64,000 nt of DNA from JAWXCM01 sp034408745 (GTDB taxonomy: Bacteria; Acidobacteriota; Terriglobia; Bryobacterales; Bryobacteraceae). Below the pieces are notes generated by a model. That model was not told where the DNA came from. It did no database searches and worked only from the letters and a program-made list of their open reading frames with translations. The DNA is taken from contig JAWXCM010000449.1 in NCBI GenBank assembly GCA_034408745.1, positions 1 through 64,000 on the forward strand. Direction: 5' to 3'. A program made the translations under genes and the position numbers. Positions 10,681-17,870 of the stretch are shown here, in pieces (positions within the stretch are counted from its first letter, which is position 1; each line of letters starts with the position of its first letter).

Positions 10681-10806
10681 AGCGCTGGGGCGCCGAGGGT
10701 TTGTGCTGATCTTCCTGCTGGCGAAAAAGAGGACTTCCGGCCTGTTGAAGGCCGCCCTCGGCGCGATGGTGTGCTGGGCGGTTTACGCTCAATTTGTTCC
10801 GCAATG

Positions 10807-12261
10807 TCAGCGCGACTTAGTAAGTCGCAGGGCCAGGTCCTCCGTGTAAGTGGATGATACGAGCCTGAGGGTGCCTCCGGCGTGGGTCAGCTTCGGCGAT
10901 CTGGTGACGGCACCTGTGGCCGGGTGGAGCCAGGTGGGTATGTAGGTACCCGCAGGTAAGTCGAGCTCAAGGGTCAAAGTCTGTGGCTGCTGGTCGACCA
11001 CGTATTGCGGCTTCGTATTCTTCACGCTGCGTCCGTGGTGGATGTAGATGGCGTACACCGCTCCGGGTTGCGCCAGGGCCCGGATGGTAGCTCCTTCCGG
11101 CACTTTGGAGCGGACCAGATCCTGAACCGGAGCCATCTTCACGAACGGCAGGGTGTCGAAGAACTTGCGCAGTGCCCCGAGTTGCGCTCGCAGCGCTGTG
11201 CTGCCACCGCCTGGAGTGGTGTCCTTGTAGGCGAAATCACCACGTTCATGGCCGACGATGAAGGAGTAATCGAGGTTGTTATAGAGAGCTCCTCCGGCCA
11301 TCAGATATTCCCAGCCCTGCACTCGATATGTGGCATCCGCGGTGCCATCGAAGCCGGTTTCGTTATTGCCGAGCGCCCGGCCCAGTTCGTAGTTCATGCT
11401 CACGCTGCTGGCGGGGCGGGAGTAGTGGAAGTTGTAAATGGACACCGTGTCGAGGGGCTTCTCCACGCGCTTCGAACCGTTGGCGTAGTTCTGCGAGATG
11501 AGGTGTCGACGGCGTCCGGCGACGCTCTCCTCTTTGTGGATCAGTGACGCGATGTGCTCCTGCCACTCCAATGTGACACCGCCGAAATACGGTTCATTGG
11601 CTATCTCAAAGTAAATGTTGTCGAATTGATTCACCTCCGCGACGATTTTCCTGACAAGTGCTTCCTGAATTTTTAATAACGCCGGGTGCTTCAGGGTCAG
11701 CGCCTCGTTTTTGGGCATGTCTCCGACGGAGTTGATGTTGTTCTTCGCCTGGAACGGGCTGACCGTCCACATCGACTCCTCGTAGTACGGGCAGAAGAGA
11801 TTCACCTCAACCACGATGTCGCGCCTGGCCGCTTCCCGGATGAACTTCTTCAGCCGGACGAAGAAGGCGTCATTCCATTTTTCGAGGTCGAACTTGTTCA
11901 GCCCGTCGGCAGCGCCGGGAGTACCGCTTCGAGGCCACGGCGCCAGAAAGTCGGCCGACTCCGGCGCGAGCGTGTTGTTCGCAATGCCGAAATTGCCAGC
12001 AACCTCGCGATAGGGACCCACCCAGATGCGCGTGTTGTTGAGCCTGTGCCTGTGGAGTTCATCCAGGTACGCGATGTAATTGAACTTGCTGTTGATGACA
12101 GCTCCGTAGTGCTCGGCCGAAGTGACCAGCACGGTCGGTTTGCCACGAAAGAGGAAGTAGTGCCGGTTTGCGGGATGGAGCGCGAAAGGCTCGGCAGTTG
12201 CTCCCGCGATCGACAGGGCGAGGCAAAATGTGAACCAAACGGCAGTGCGAGGGTGTCTCAC
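10807..12261 (-). CDS. Secreted glycoside hydrolase, GH5/clan GH-A-like
   Basis: A 484-aa protein starting at a GTG (12261) that yields the signal peptide WFTFCLALSIAGATA. The body is an alpha/beta barrel of the clan A type: YFEIANEPYFGG carries the Asn-Glu-Pro acid/base motif, and NNETGFDG near residue 295 could hold the nucleophile. A C-terminal beta-rich domain (about 390-484) resembles the collagen-binding-like domain of DUF4038/apiosidase-like enzymes. It would cleave plant or microbial polysaccharide outside the cell; the substrate cannot be read from sequence. A longer frame beginning at 12300 or beyond would bury the signal peptide and overlap the divergent gene. Confidence 0.78.
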   Translation of the reverse strand: MRHPRTAVWFTFCLALSIAGATAEPFALHPANRHYFLFRGKPTVLVTSAEHYGAVINSKFNYIAYLDELHRHRLNNTRIWVGPYREVAGNFGIANNTLAPESADFLAPWPRSGTPGAADGLNKFDLEKWNDAFFVRLKKFIREAARRDIVVEVNLFCPYYEESMWTVSPFQAKNNINSVGDMPKNEALTLKHPALLKIQEALVRKIVAEVNQFDNIYFEIANEPYFGGVTLEWQEHIASLIHKEESVAGRRRHLISQNYANGSKRVEKPLDTVSIYNFHYSRPASSVSMNYELGRALGNNETGFDGTADATYRVQGWEYLMAGGALYNNLDYSFIVGHERGDFAYKDTTPGGGSTALRAQLGALRKFFDTLPFVKMAPVQDLVRSKVPEGATIRALAQPGAVYAIYIHHGRSVKNTKPQYVVDQQPQTLTLELDLPAGTYIPTWLHPATGAVTRSPKLTHAGGTLRLVSSTYTEDLALRLTKSR

Positions 12262-12298
12262 AGCCAGCAGTGTATCTTGCTGCGACGATGGAGGAATC

Positions 12299-12991
12299 AT
12301 GACCCGCAGATTTATTCTACAACTGTCGGCTGCGCCGCAACTGGACAGCATATTGGGAAGGATCCGGCAGGTCGGGCTCACCGACGACAAGATCGGGCGG
12401 GGCTTGAAGGAAGCGCTGACGGTGGGAACGGACAAGGCCGTTACGCGGCTGAGCGCGACTGATGGCTACTTCGCCAACCTTGCTGTGAAGATCCTGTTGC
12501 CGCCGAGGCTAAGGGCTGTCGAGAGCGGGTTGCGGATGGTGGGAATGGGCTCGATGGCAGACGAACTGATTCGGGGAATGAATCGTGCGGCCGAAAGAGC
12601 GGCACCGGCGGCGAAGCCCATCTTCATCGAAGCGCTGAAGCGTATGACGTTTGCCGATGTCCGCAATATTCTCAATGGCAAAAGCGATACGGCGGCGACC
12701 GAGTTCTTTCGGGTGAATACGTCGGAGGGGCTGACGTCCGCGTTCCGGCCGCCGGTGTCGGCGTCGCTGGCCGAGGTCGGCGTGACGAAGATCTACAAAG
12801 ATTTCTTCGGGCGACTGGAGCGATATCCGTTCCTCAGGACGGAACGGTTCGATCTGGACACTTATGTCGTTTCGAAGGCGCTGGACGGGCTGTTCTATAT
12901 GGTCGGCGAGGAAGAGAAGAAGATTCGGCGCGACCCTGCCGCACAGGTGAGCGGCCTGTTGCGCGAGGTGTTCGGCAGCCTCAGGCGGTAA
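12299..12991 (+). CDS. DUF4197 family protein
   Basis: A 230-aa protein with the DUF4197 pattern: GRGLKEALTVGTDKAV, DGYFANLAVKILLPP, a MNRAAERA helix and an IFIEALKRMTFADV helix. The ATG at 12299 has GGAGGA 4 bases upstream, which decides the start. Family members are usually secreted, but here the leader is short and not clearly a signal peptide. The function of the family is unknown. It is divergent from the glycoside hydrolase and convergent with the DUF1501 gene. Confidence 0.85.
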   Translation: MTRRFILQLSAAPQLDSILGRIRQVGLTDDKIGRGLKEALTVGTDKAVTRLSATDGYFANLAVKILLPPRLRAVESGLRMVGMGSMADELIRGMNRAAERAAPAAKPIFIEALKRMTFADVRNILNGKSDTAATEFFRVNTSEGLTSAFRPPVSASLAEVGVTKIYKDFFGRLERYPFLRTERFDLDTYVVSKALDGLFYMVGEEEKKIRRDPAAQVSGLLREVFGSLRR

Positions 12992-13000
12992 TAAAAAAGG

Positions 13001-13034
13001 GGCGAGTCCACGCCCTGCAAAAGGTGGACCCGCC
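13001..13034 (-). terminator. Rho-independent terminator of the DUF1800-DUF1501 pair
   Basis: An 11-bp inverted repeat (GGCGAGTCCAC against GTGGACCCGCC, one mismatch) surrounds a 12-base loop. On the minus strand the stem is followed by CCTTTTTTATT, a good T-run, so it should stop transcription coming from the DUF1501 gene. The other side has only CCAAAAG and would be a weak plus-strand terminator. Confidence 0.75.
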
Positions 13035-13065
13035 CAAAAGCGACCAGGGGGAGTGGAGGCGGAGT

Positions 13066-14421
13066 TTACGCCATAAAACCCAGGTCGGAGACACCGAAGT
13101 TGGCCAGGTTCGGGAAGACGGTCTGGAGACCCGCGGGGTCGACACCAAACCACTTCGCCATGGTGGCTCCGTACTGATCGATTGCGGTGGTGGGGATGAG
13201 AACGCCGCGGCTGCTGGCATCGTCGGGACCGGTGAGAGCCATGGTTGGGAAGGTGCCGTAGAGGTCGCCACCATTGACCGCGCCGCCCACGACCCAGTGA
13301 TGGCTGCCCCAGCCGTGGTCGGAACCGGCACCGCTCGGCTGGAGGGTACGGCCGAAGTCGGATTCGGTGAAGGTGGTCACCTTATCGGCGATCCCCATTT
13401 CCGTGGTCGCGTTGTAGAACGCTGCGGAGGCGTCCGAGATCTGGCGGAGCAGATCCCAGTGCGCCCAGCTCTGGGAACTGTGCGTGTCGAAGCCACCGAT
13501 GGAGCAGAAGAAGACCTGACGTTTGATGCCGGTCTGTCCACGCAGCTGGATGATCTTTGCCACCTGCTGAAGCTGCTGGCCGAGGTTCGTGCCCGGGAAC
13601 ACGGTTCCCAACGCCGGACCCGCGCTCAGGTTCTTCAGCATCGCCGAGAGAGACAGCGCATCCTGCCGGACTTTATTTGCCGACTGGACGACGGCCATTC
13701 CGGAGTCCATACCGAGGATCTCCTGATAGCTCTGGCGGCGTGCCGCGGCGGCGGTCTCGGGCCAGAAGTTCATGCCCGAAAGGGTCATGTCGTAGCCCGG
13801 GATCAGACTCGCCGACTGCACCACGTTGCCTTTGGTAAAGAGCACCGGGCCCGCCATCGAGATCGTTGGAGGGAAGGTGTTCGCTCCATTGATGCCCACC
13901 ACGGCATCGGCGACTCGGCCAGCCCAGCCGGTGCCGCCCGATCCAGTCGGCGAACCGGCCTGCATCTGCTGGACGGCGTCAGAGTGGGAGAACAGATTCG
14001 TCGGGACAGGTACGGCGTTGGACAGGAACTGCTGGCGAGTTGTGGGTTGCACCAGCATGCCGGTGTTCGCCACAACAGCCATTTTGCCCTGCGCCCACAG
14101 CGGATGCAGTGACTGGAAGCCACCGTTCAACCCGTAAGGAGTGCCGTTCTTCGCGACTACGTTCAACACCTGCGTGTCCTGGTTGGGCAGGCTGAGGTTG
14201 CCGCGAATCGCTTTGTAGGCGTTGTACGGCTGCGTCGCCATCGGAATGACGGTGTTGTGCCCGTCGTTGCCGCCGAACATGAAGATGCAGACCAGCGCCT
14301 TGTAATCCGTGGGATTCTGCGCCATCGCGTTCATGCTGGCAAGGTGCTGCACGCCGGCGAGGCTAAGTGCGCCACCAGCGACGCGCAGGAAACTTCTGCG
14401 GGAGTGATTGTTGTTATTCAT
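13066..14421 (-). CDS. DUF1501 family protein, Tat-exported
   Basis: A 451-aa protein with a twin-arginine signal (SRRSFLRVAGGALSLAG, residues 7-23) and the DUF1501 opening KALVCIFMFGGNDGHN. The fold is distantly related to alkaline phosphatase/sulfatase enzymes: a GGNDGHN loop near 50 and a DHGWGSHHWVVGG loop near the C-terminus match metal-site loops of that superfamily. Export by Tat suggests cofactor binding before translocation. It starts 25 bp after the DUF1800 stop codon, and the two families are consistently paired in Planctomycetes, Acidobacteriota and Bacteroidetes. The role is uncharacterised. Confidence 0.9.
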   Translation of the reverse strand: MNNNNHSRRSFLRVAGGALSLAGVQHLASMNAMAQNPTDYKALVCIFMFGGNDGHNTVIPMATQPYNAYKAIRGNLSLPNQDTQVLNVVAKNGTPYGLNGGFQSLHPLWAQGKMAVVANTGMLVQPTTRQQFLSNAVPVPTNLFSHSDAVQQMQAGSPTGSGGTGWAGRVADAVVGINGANTFPPTISMAGPVLFTKGNVVQSASLIPGYDMTLSGMNFWPETAAAARRQSYQEILGMDSGMAVVQSANKVRQDALSLSAMLKNLSAGPALGTVFPGTNLGQQLQQVAKIIQLRGQTGIKRQVFFCSIGGFDTHSSQSWAHWDLLRQISDASAAFYNATTEMGIADKVTTFTESDFGRTLQPSGAGSDHGWGSHHWVVGGAVNGGDLYGTFPTMALTGPDDASSRGVLIPTTAIDQYGATMAKWFGVDPAGLQTVFPNLANFGVSDLGFMA

Positions 14422-14446
14422 TTGATTTCTCTTTTTCGTCGCTGAT

Positions 14447-17038
14447 TTAGTGCTGAACCGAGTACTGACCGGAAAGCGCGGTCAGGTAAAGGGCTGCGTC
14501 CACCCGCTGCGCGTTGTCGTACGCGGCGGCCATTACCGTCAGCAGCGAAGTGCGCATGGCCGGCGACATACGGCCATAAAGCAGAGCTTTGTCGACCGCG
14601 TCCAAAAGCTGATTCGGATCGGCGGCCACCGCGTTGAACTGGGCTCGGTTGACGGTCCACATGCCGTACTGGCCTGTGAGAATCTGGTTCAGCATGTCGG
14701 CGCGCACCAGCGATTCGGTGGGCGAGTAGATCTGGAACTCGGGACCGTAGTACGCGGTGTTCGGAATCCGGTACGACGGCGAGAAGAAGCTGAACACCGA
14801 GTTCGGCGAGAGCGGGCGCTGGCCCATCTTGTCGAACAGGTAGTCGAGGCCCGTGTTCAGGGCGACCTGGCCGCCGAGCTGGCGTGCGAGCGACACGTAG
14901 TAGTAGAGCGGTTCCTTGAGGCGGCCGCTGGTGAGCGACGGCGTGTCGTTGCGCGCTTCAGCGTCGGTGAGGATGGCTTTGACGGTGGCTTTAAGGTCAC
15001 CGCGCACGCCCTGTCCGTTGTTCTCAAACACCTGAGCCACACGCTGCACGAAGGCGGGTGTCGGGTTGCTCATGGCGAGGATACGAATCAGGCGAGTGGC
15101 GATGAACGGAGCCACGTTCGGGTGGTTGAACAAGTTGTCGATCACCGCGTCGACGTCCTGCTGGCAGGTGGTTCCGGCGGGGATGACTGCGCCGTTAAGC
15201 AGCGTCTTGGAAACGGTGGAGTGAAGGTTTTCACGCGGCACCATGGGTCCGCTGAAGTTCTCCCAGTTCTGGCCAGTGGGGTTGGGTCCCGGGTAGGTCC
15301 AGCCCGTCAGAGCGAGCGCGAACTGTCCGATGTTGGCCTGCGTGTAGGTGGGGATGGTCTTGCCATTGGCGTCGAGCTTCGGCGTGCCATCGAGGTTCAG
15401 CTGTACCAGACCGGCGGTGAAGAGCTGTATGACCTCGCGGGGGTAGTTCTCATTGGCTCCCATGCCTGCGCCTGGCTTCGTGCTGTTCGCCATGTCGAGA
15501 TACTTGCCCATCTGCGAGCTGAGCGTGATCTCCTTCAGCAGATCCTTGTAGTTGCCGAAGGCATGCTTGCTGAGCGTTTGCAGGTAAGGCACGATCTCCG
15601 GCGGATAGATGTTCTTATTGGCGGAGATGACGATGATCTGCTGCAGCGCGTAAATCGTCTTCTGCCGCAGCTGGTCCGGCGCATGCGCCATGCGGTTGAC
15701 GTAGGGGCCGCTGACATCGCTGTTGTTGTTGCTGGCCGGCATCGGGATGAATGTTTCGGGCAGCGCGAACTGCGCGTTGAGCCATGCGGTATAGCCGATG
15801 TTCTGCACGTTGGCGATCTCGGCGGGCGTGGGCCCGAACGCGGCCTGATCGAGGAAGCGGGCGGCCGAAAGGAAGCTGACGCCGCTGGCCGGAGCCGTGA
15901 TGGTGACGTTCAGCGCATTCGAAACCTGAACGGGCGGGCCAGGGCTGGAGACCGTCACAGGGATCGACGTGCCGACTGCGACCGCGGTGTTGCCGGTGGC
16001 GGTCAGCTGAGTTGCGTTTACATATGTTGTGGCAAGGGCCACACCGTTGAAGCGGATCTGCGATGCGGCGGCGAAGTTGGAGCCGTCGACGGTAATCGCG
16101 TAAGAGCCCTGCGGGACGTTCGACGGTGTCACTGAGGAGACGGCAGGCGCGGGAGGCAGCGGCGCGGTAATGGTCACAGCGGCCTGCGCGTAAGAGGTGC
16201 CGTTGGCACTGGCTGTGGCTCGCACGCTGACGCTGGCCGGGTTCGGGACAACCGCCGGGGCGGTGTAGAGGCCCGTCGGCGAGACGGTGCCGGTTGCGGC
16301 GGAACCGCCGGCGACGCCGTTCACGGACCAGACAACCGCTGTATTGGCGTTGCCGGTGACGGTGGAGGTGAACTGCTGCGTGGCGCTGACGGCCAGGCTC
16401 TTCGAAGTCGGGCTGATGGCAATAGCGACCGGAGCCGCGTTGACGGTCATGGTAGCGCCGACTGCGCCGGTGACAGCGCCTGGTCCGGGGTTGTACACGC
16501 GAATGGGCCACTTGCCGGGCGTCATTTGCGTGCCGGTTGCCTTCAGTTCGGTCGGGGAAACGTAGGTAGTGGTGAGGTTCGTGAGGGCCATCTGCACGAT
16601 GGAAGTCGGTGTGTAGCCGACGCCGGTGACCTTGATGGTGAAGTTGCCGGTGGGGATGGTCAGAGGCGAGCACCCGTACGCCCACGGGGTCGGCTGCACC
16701 AGGGTGACAGTCGATTTTCCGAACTTACTGGGGTAATTGGTGCTGGTTGCCTTAAGAATCAGGACATTATCAGGAGGCGCTACAACGGGTGCCGCGTAGA
16801 GACCGGTGGAAGTCACAGTCCCGTAAACAGCATTGCCGCCCGGAATATCGTTTACCGACCAAATGAGGCTGCCGGCGTTGCTGACACTGACGTACTTTGT
16901 GAACTGGCGCGTGGTGCCAACGGGAACGGAAGCCGTCTCTTTATAGACGACGATCTCTCCACTTTGGGCTGATGCGAACACGGCAGCAAGGAGTAAGAGG
17001 AAAAACTGAGTTATTGGTTTAAGGTATCGATTTGTCAT
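14447..17038 (-). CDS. DUF1800 family protein with N-terminal Ig-like repeats
   Basis: An 863-aa secreted protein. After a signal peptide (FFLLLLAAVFASA) come repeated Ig-like/IPT modules with recurring phrases such as VWSVNGVAGG and TGLYTAP (about residues 25-380). The DUF1800 domain follows (about 385-863), beginning ARFLDQAAFGPTPAEI and including ENYPREVIQLFTAGL. It is the first gene of a two-gene unit with the Tat-exported DUF1501 protein. The Ig-like part probably presents the DUF1800 domain on the surface or binds polysaccharide; the biochemical activity is unknown. Confidence 0.9.
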   Translation of the reverse strand: MTNRYLKPITQFFLLLLAAVFASAQSGEIVVYKETASVPVGTTRQFTKYVSVSNAGSLIWSVNDIPGGNAVYGTVTSTGLYAAPVVAPPDNVLILKATSTNYPSKFGKSTVTLVQPTPWAYGCSPLTIPTGNFTIKVTGVGYTPTSIVQMALTNLTTTYVSPTELKATGTQMTPGKWPIRVYNPGPGAVTGAVGATMTVNAAPVAIAISPTSKSLAVSATQQFTSTVTGNANTAVVWSVNGVAGGSAATGTVSPTGLYTAPAVVPNPASVSVRATASANGTSYAQAAVTITAPLPPAPAVSSVTPSNVPQGSYAITVDGSNFAAASQIRFNGVALATTYVNATQLTATGNTAVAVGTSIPVTVSSPGPPVQVSNALNVTITAPASGVSFLSAARFLDQAAFGPTPAEIANVQNIGYTAWLNAQFALPETFIPMPASNNNSDVSGPYVNRMAHAPDQLRQKTIYALQQIIVISANKNIYPPEIVPYLQTLSKHAFGNYKDLLKEITLSSQMGKYLDMANSTKPGAGMGANENYPREVIQLFTAGLVQLNLDGTPKLDANGKTIPTYTQANIGQFALALTGWTYPGPNPTGQNWENFSGPMVPRENLHSTVSKTLLNGAVIPAGTTCQQDVDAVIDNLFNHPNVAPFIATRLIRILAMSNPTPAFVQRVAQVFENNGQGVRGDLKATVKAILTDAEARNDTPSLTSGRLKEPLYYYVSLARQLGGQVALNTGLDYLFDKMGQRPLSPNSVFSFFSPSYRIPNTAYYGPEFQIYSPTESLVRADMLNQILTGQYGMWTVNRAQFNAVAADPNQLLDAVDKALLYGRMSPAMRTSLLTVMAAAYDNAQRVDAALYLTALSGQYSVQH

Positions 17039-17113
17039 CGCGTTTTACTTCGCCTTCTGAAATCTAGTGCGCAGTTGCTATGACGAATCGATCACCGTAT
17101 GTAAAAAAATTTT

Positions 17114-17746
17114 CTAACCGCGTCGGGAGGCCAGCCACTTCCTGACGGACAGAGCGCTGCCCACGATGGACACGATGGCAAGCCCGATTACGAAATACTG
17201 CAGTTCGTCCCGTTTGGAGAACTCCAGGAGTTGAGAGCCGTACCGTCTGGCGAGGAGGGCGAGGACAAAGAAACGGACCAGACGGCCTGCTCCGGCGGAC
17301 AGCAAAACTCGCCAGCGGGAGATCTGGAGTGCCGGGGCGGCTATCAGGAAGAGGGTGAAGGGGAAAGGCGGTGGCATCAGCGCGGCGCCCCCGATTACCC
17401 AGAAGGTGTGCTTCTTCAGCTTCTCCTTCAGTTGCTCGATGCGTTTCGGATTCGCGAGGCGCTCCAGTCCCTTCTCACCGATCCTGCGGCTGAGCCAGTC
17501 GGTAATGGCGCATCCCGCCAGCGACCCCGCGGCGGCGGCAAGGGCGTACAGCCAGAACCGGCTGGGCTGCCTCGCGGTGAGCGCGACCACCAGCAGGTCG
17601 TTTCCAAATGGCAGGAACAGAATGGACGAATCGAGCACGCCCATTCCGAGCAGGCCGAACACACCCATCCTTAAGAAGAAATTGACTATGGAACGAACCA
17701 AACCAGGGGACCTCGGGAACTGGACGCTGTCAGGGCGATAACCCAT
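17114..17746 (-). CDS. VTT-domain (DedA/SNARE-associated) membrane protein
   Basis: A 210-aa protein with about five hydrophobic segments and the VTT-domain pattern: LDSSILFLPFGNDLLVV in the first half, a GCAITDWLSRRIGEKG loop, and LMPPPFPFTLFLIAAPALQ in the re-entrant second half. This resembles the YqaA/DedA branch, implicated in lipid scrambling and membrane homeostasis. The start is uncertain, since an in-frame ATG about 26 codons in, just before GVFGLLGMGV, is also possible. It is divergent from the nitric oxide reductase gene. Confidence 0.82.
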   Translation of the reverse strand: MGYRPDSVQFPRSPGLVRSIVNFFLRMGVFGLLGMGVLDSSILFLPFGNDLLVVALTARQPSRFWLYALAAAAGSLAGCAITDWLSRRIGEKGLERLANPKRIEQLKEKLKKHTFWVIGGAALMPPPFPFTLFLIAAPALQISRWRVLLSAGAGRLVRFFVLALLARRYGSQLLEFSKRDELQYFVIGLAIVSIVGSALSVRKWLASRRG

Positions 17747-17762
17747 CCGCGTTCCTCACGGT

Positions 17763-17788
17763 TTTCCGCGGAAAGTGACAGGAGTCAC
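17763..17788 (+). promoter_or_regulatory. Two adjacent palindromes upstream of the nitric oxide reductase gene
   Basis: A perfect 12-bp palindrome TTTCCGCGGAAA (17763-17774) directly abuts a GTGACAGGAGTCAC element (17775-17788), which is GTGA-N6-TCAC and fits a CRP/FNR-superfamily operator. They lie about 85-110 bp before the reductase start codon and 17 bp after the start of the divergent VTT gene. NO-responsive regulators of the Dnr/NnrR type belong to the CRP/FNR family, so this is a candidate switch; the assignment is inference. Confidence 0.5.
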
Positions 17789-17870
17789 AGCGCGGGACAC
17801 GTTTCCGTGACATAGTTGGATTGCTTCAACAACTTAATGCAGCTGACAACTGCCGAGGAGTGCTGTTTCC

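Noticed and set aside
14450..16135. Long plus-strand frame opposite the DUF1800 gene
   Set aside because: Antisense to clear Ig-like repeats and the DUF1800 domain, with Arg/His/Gly-rich shadow composition.
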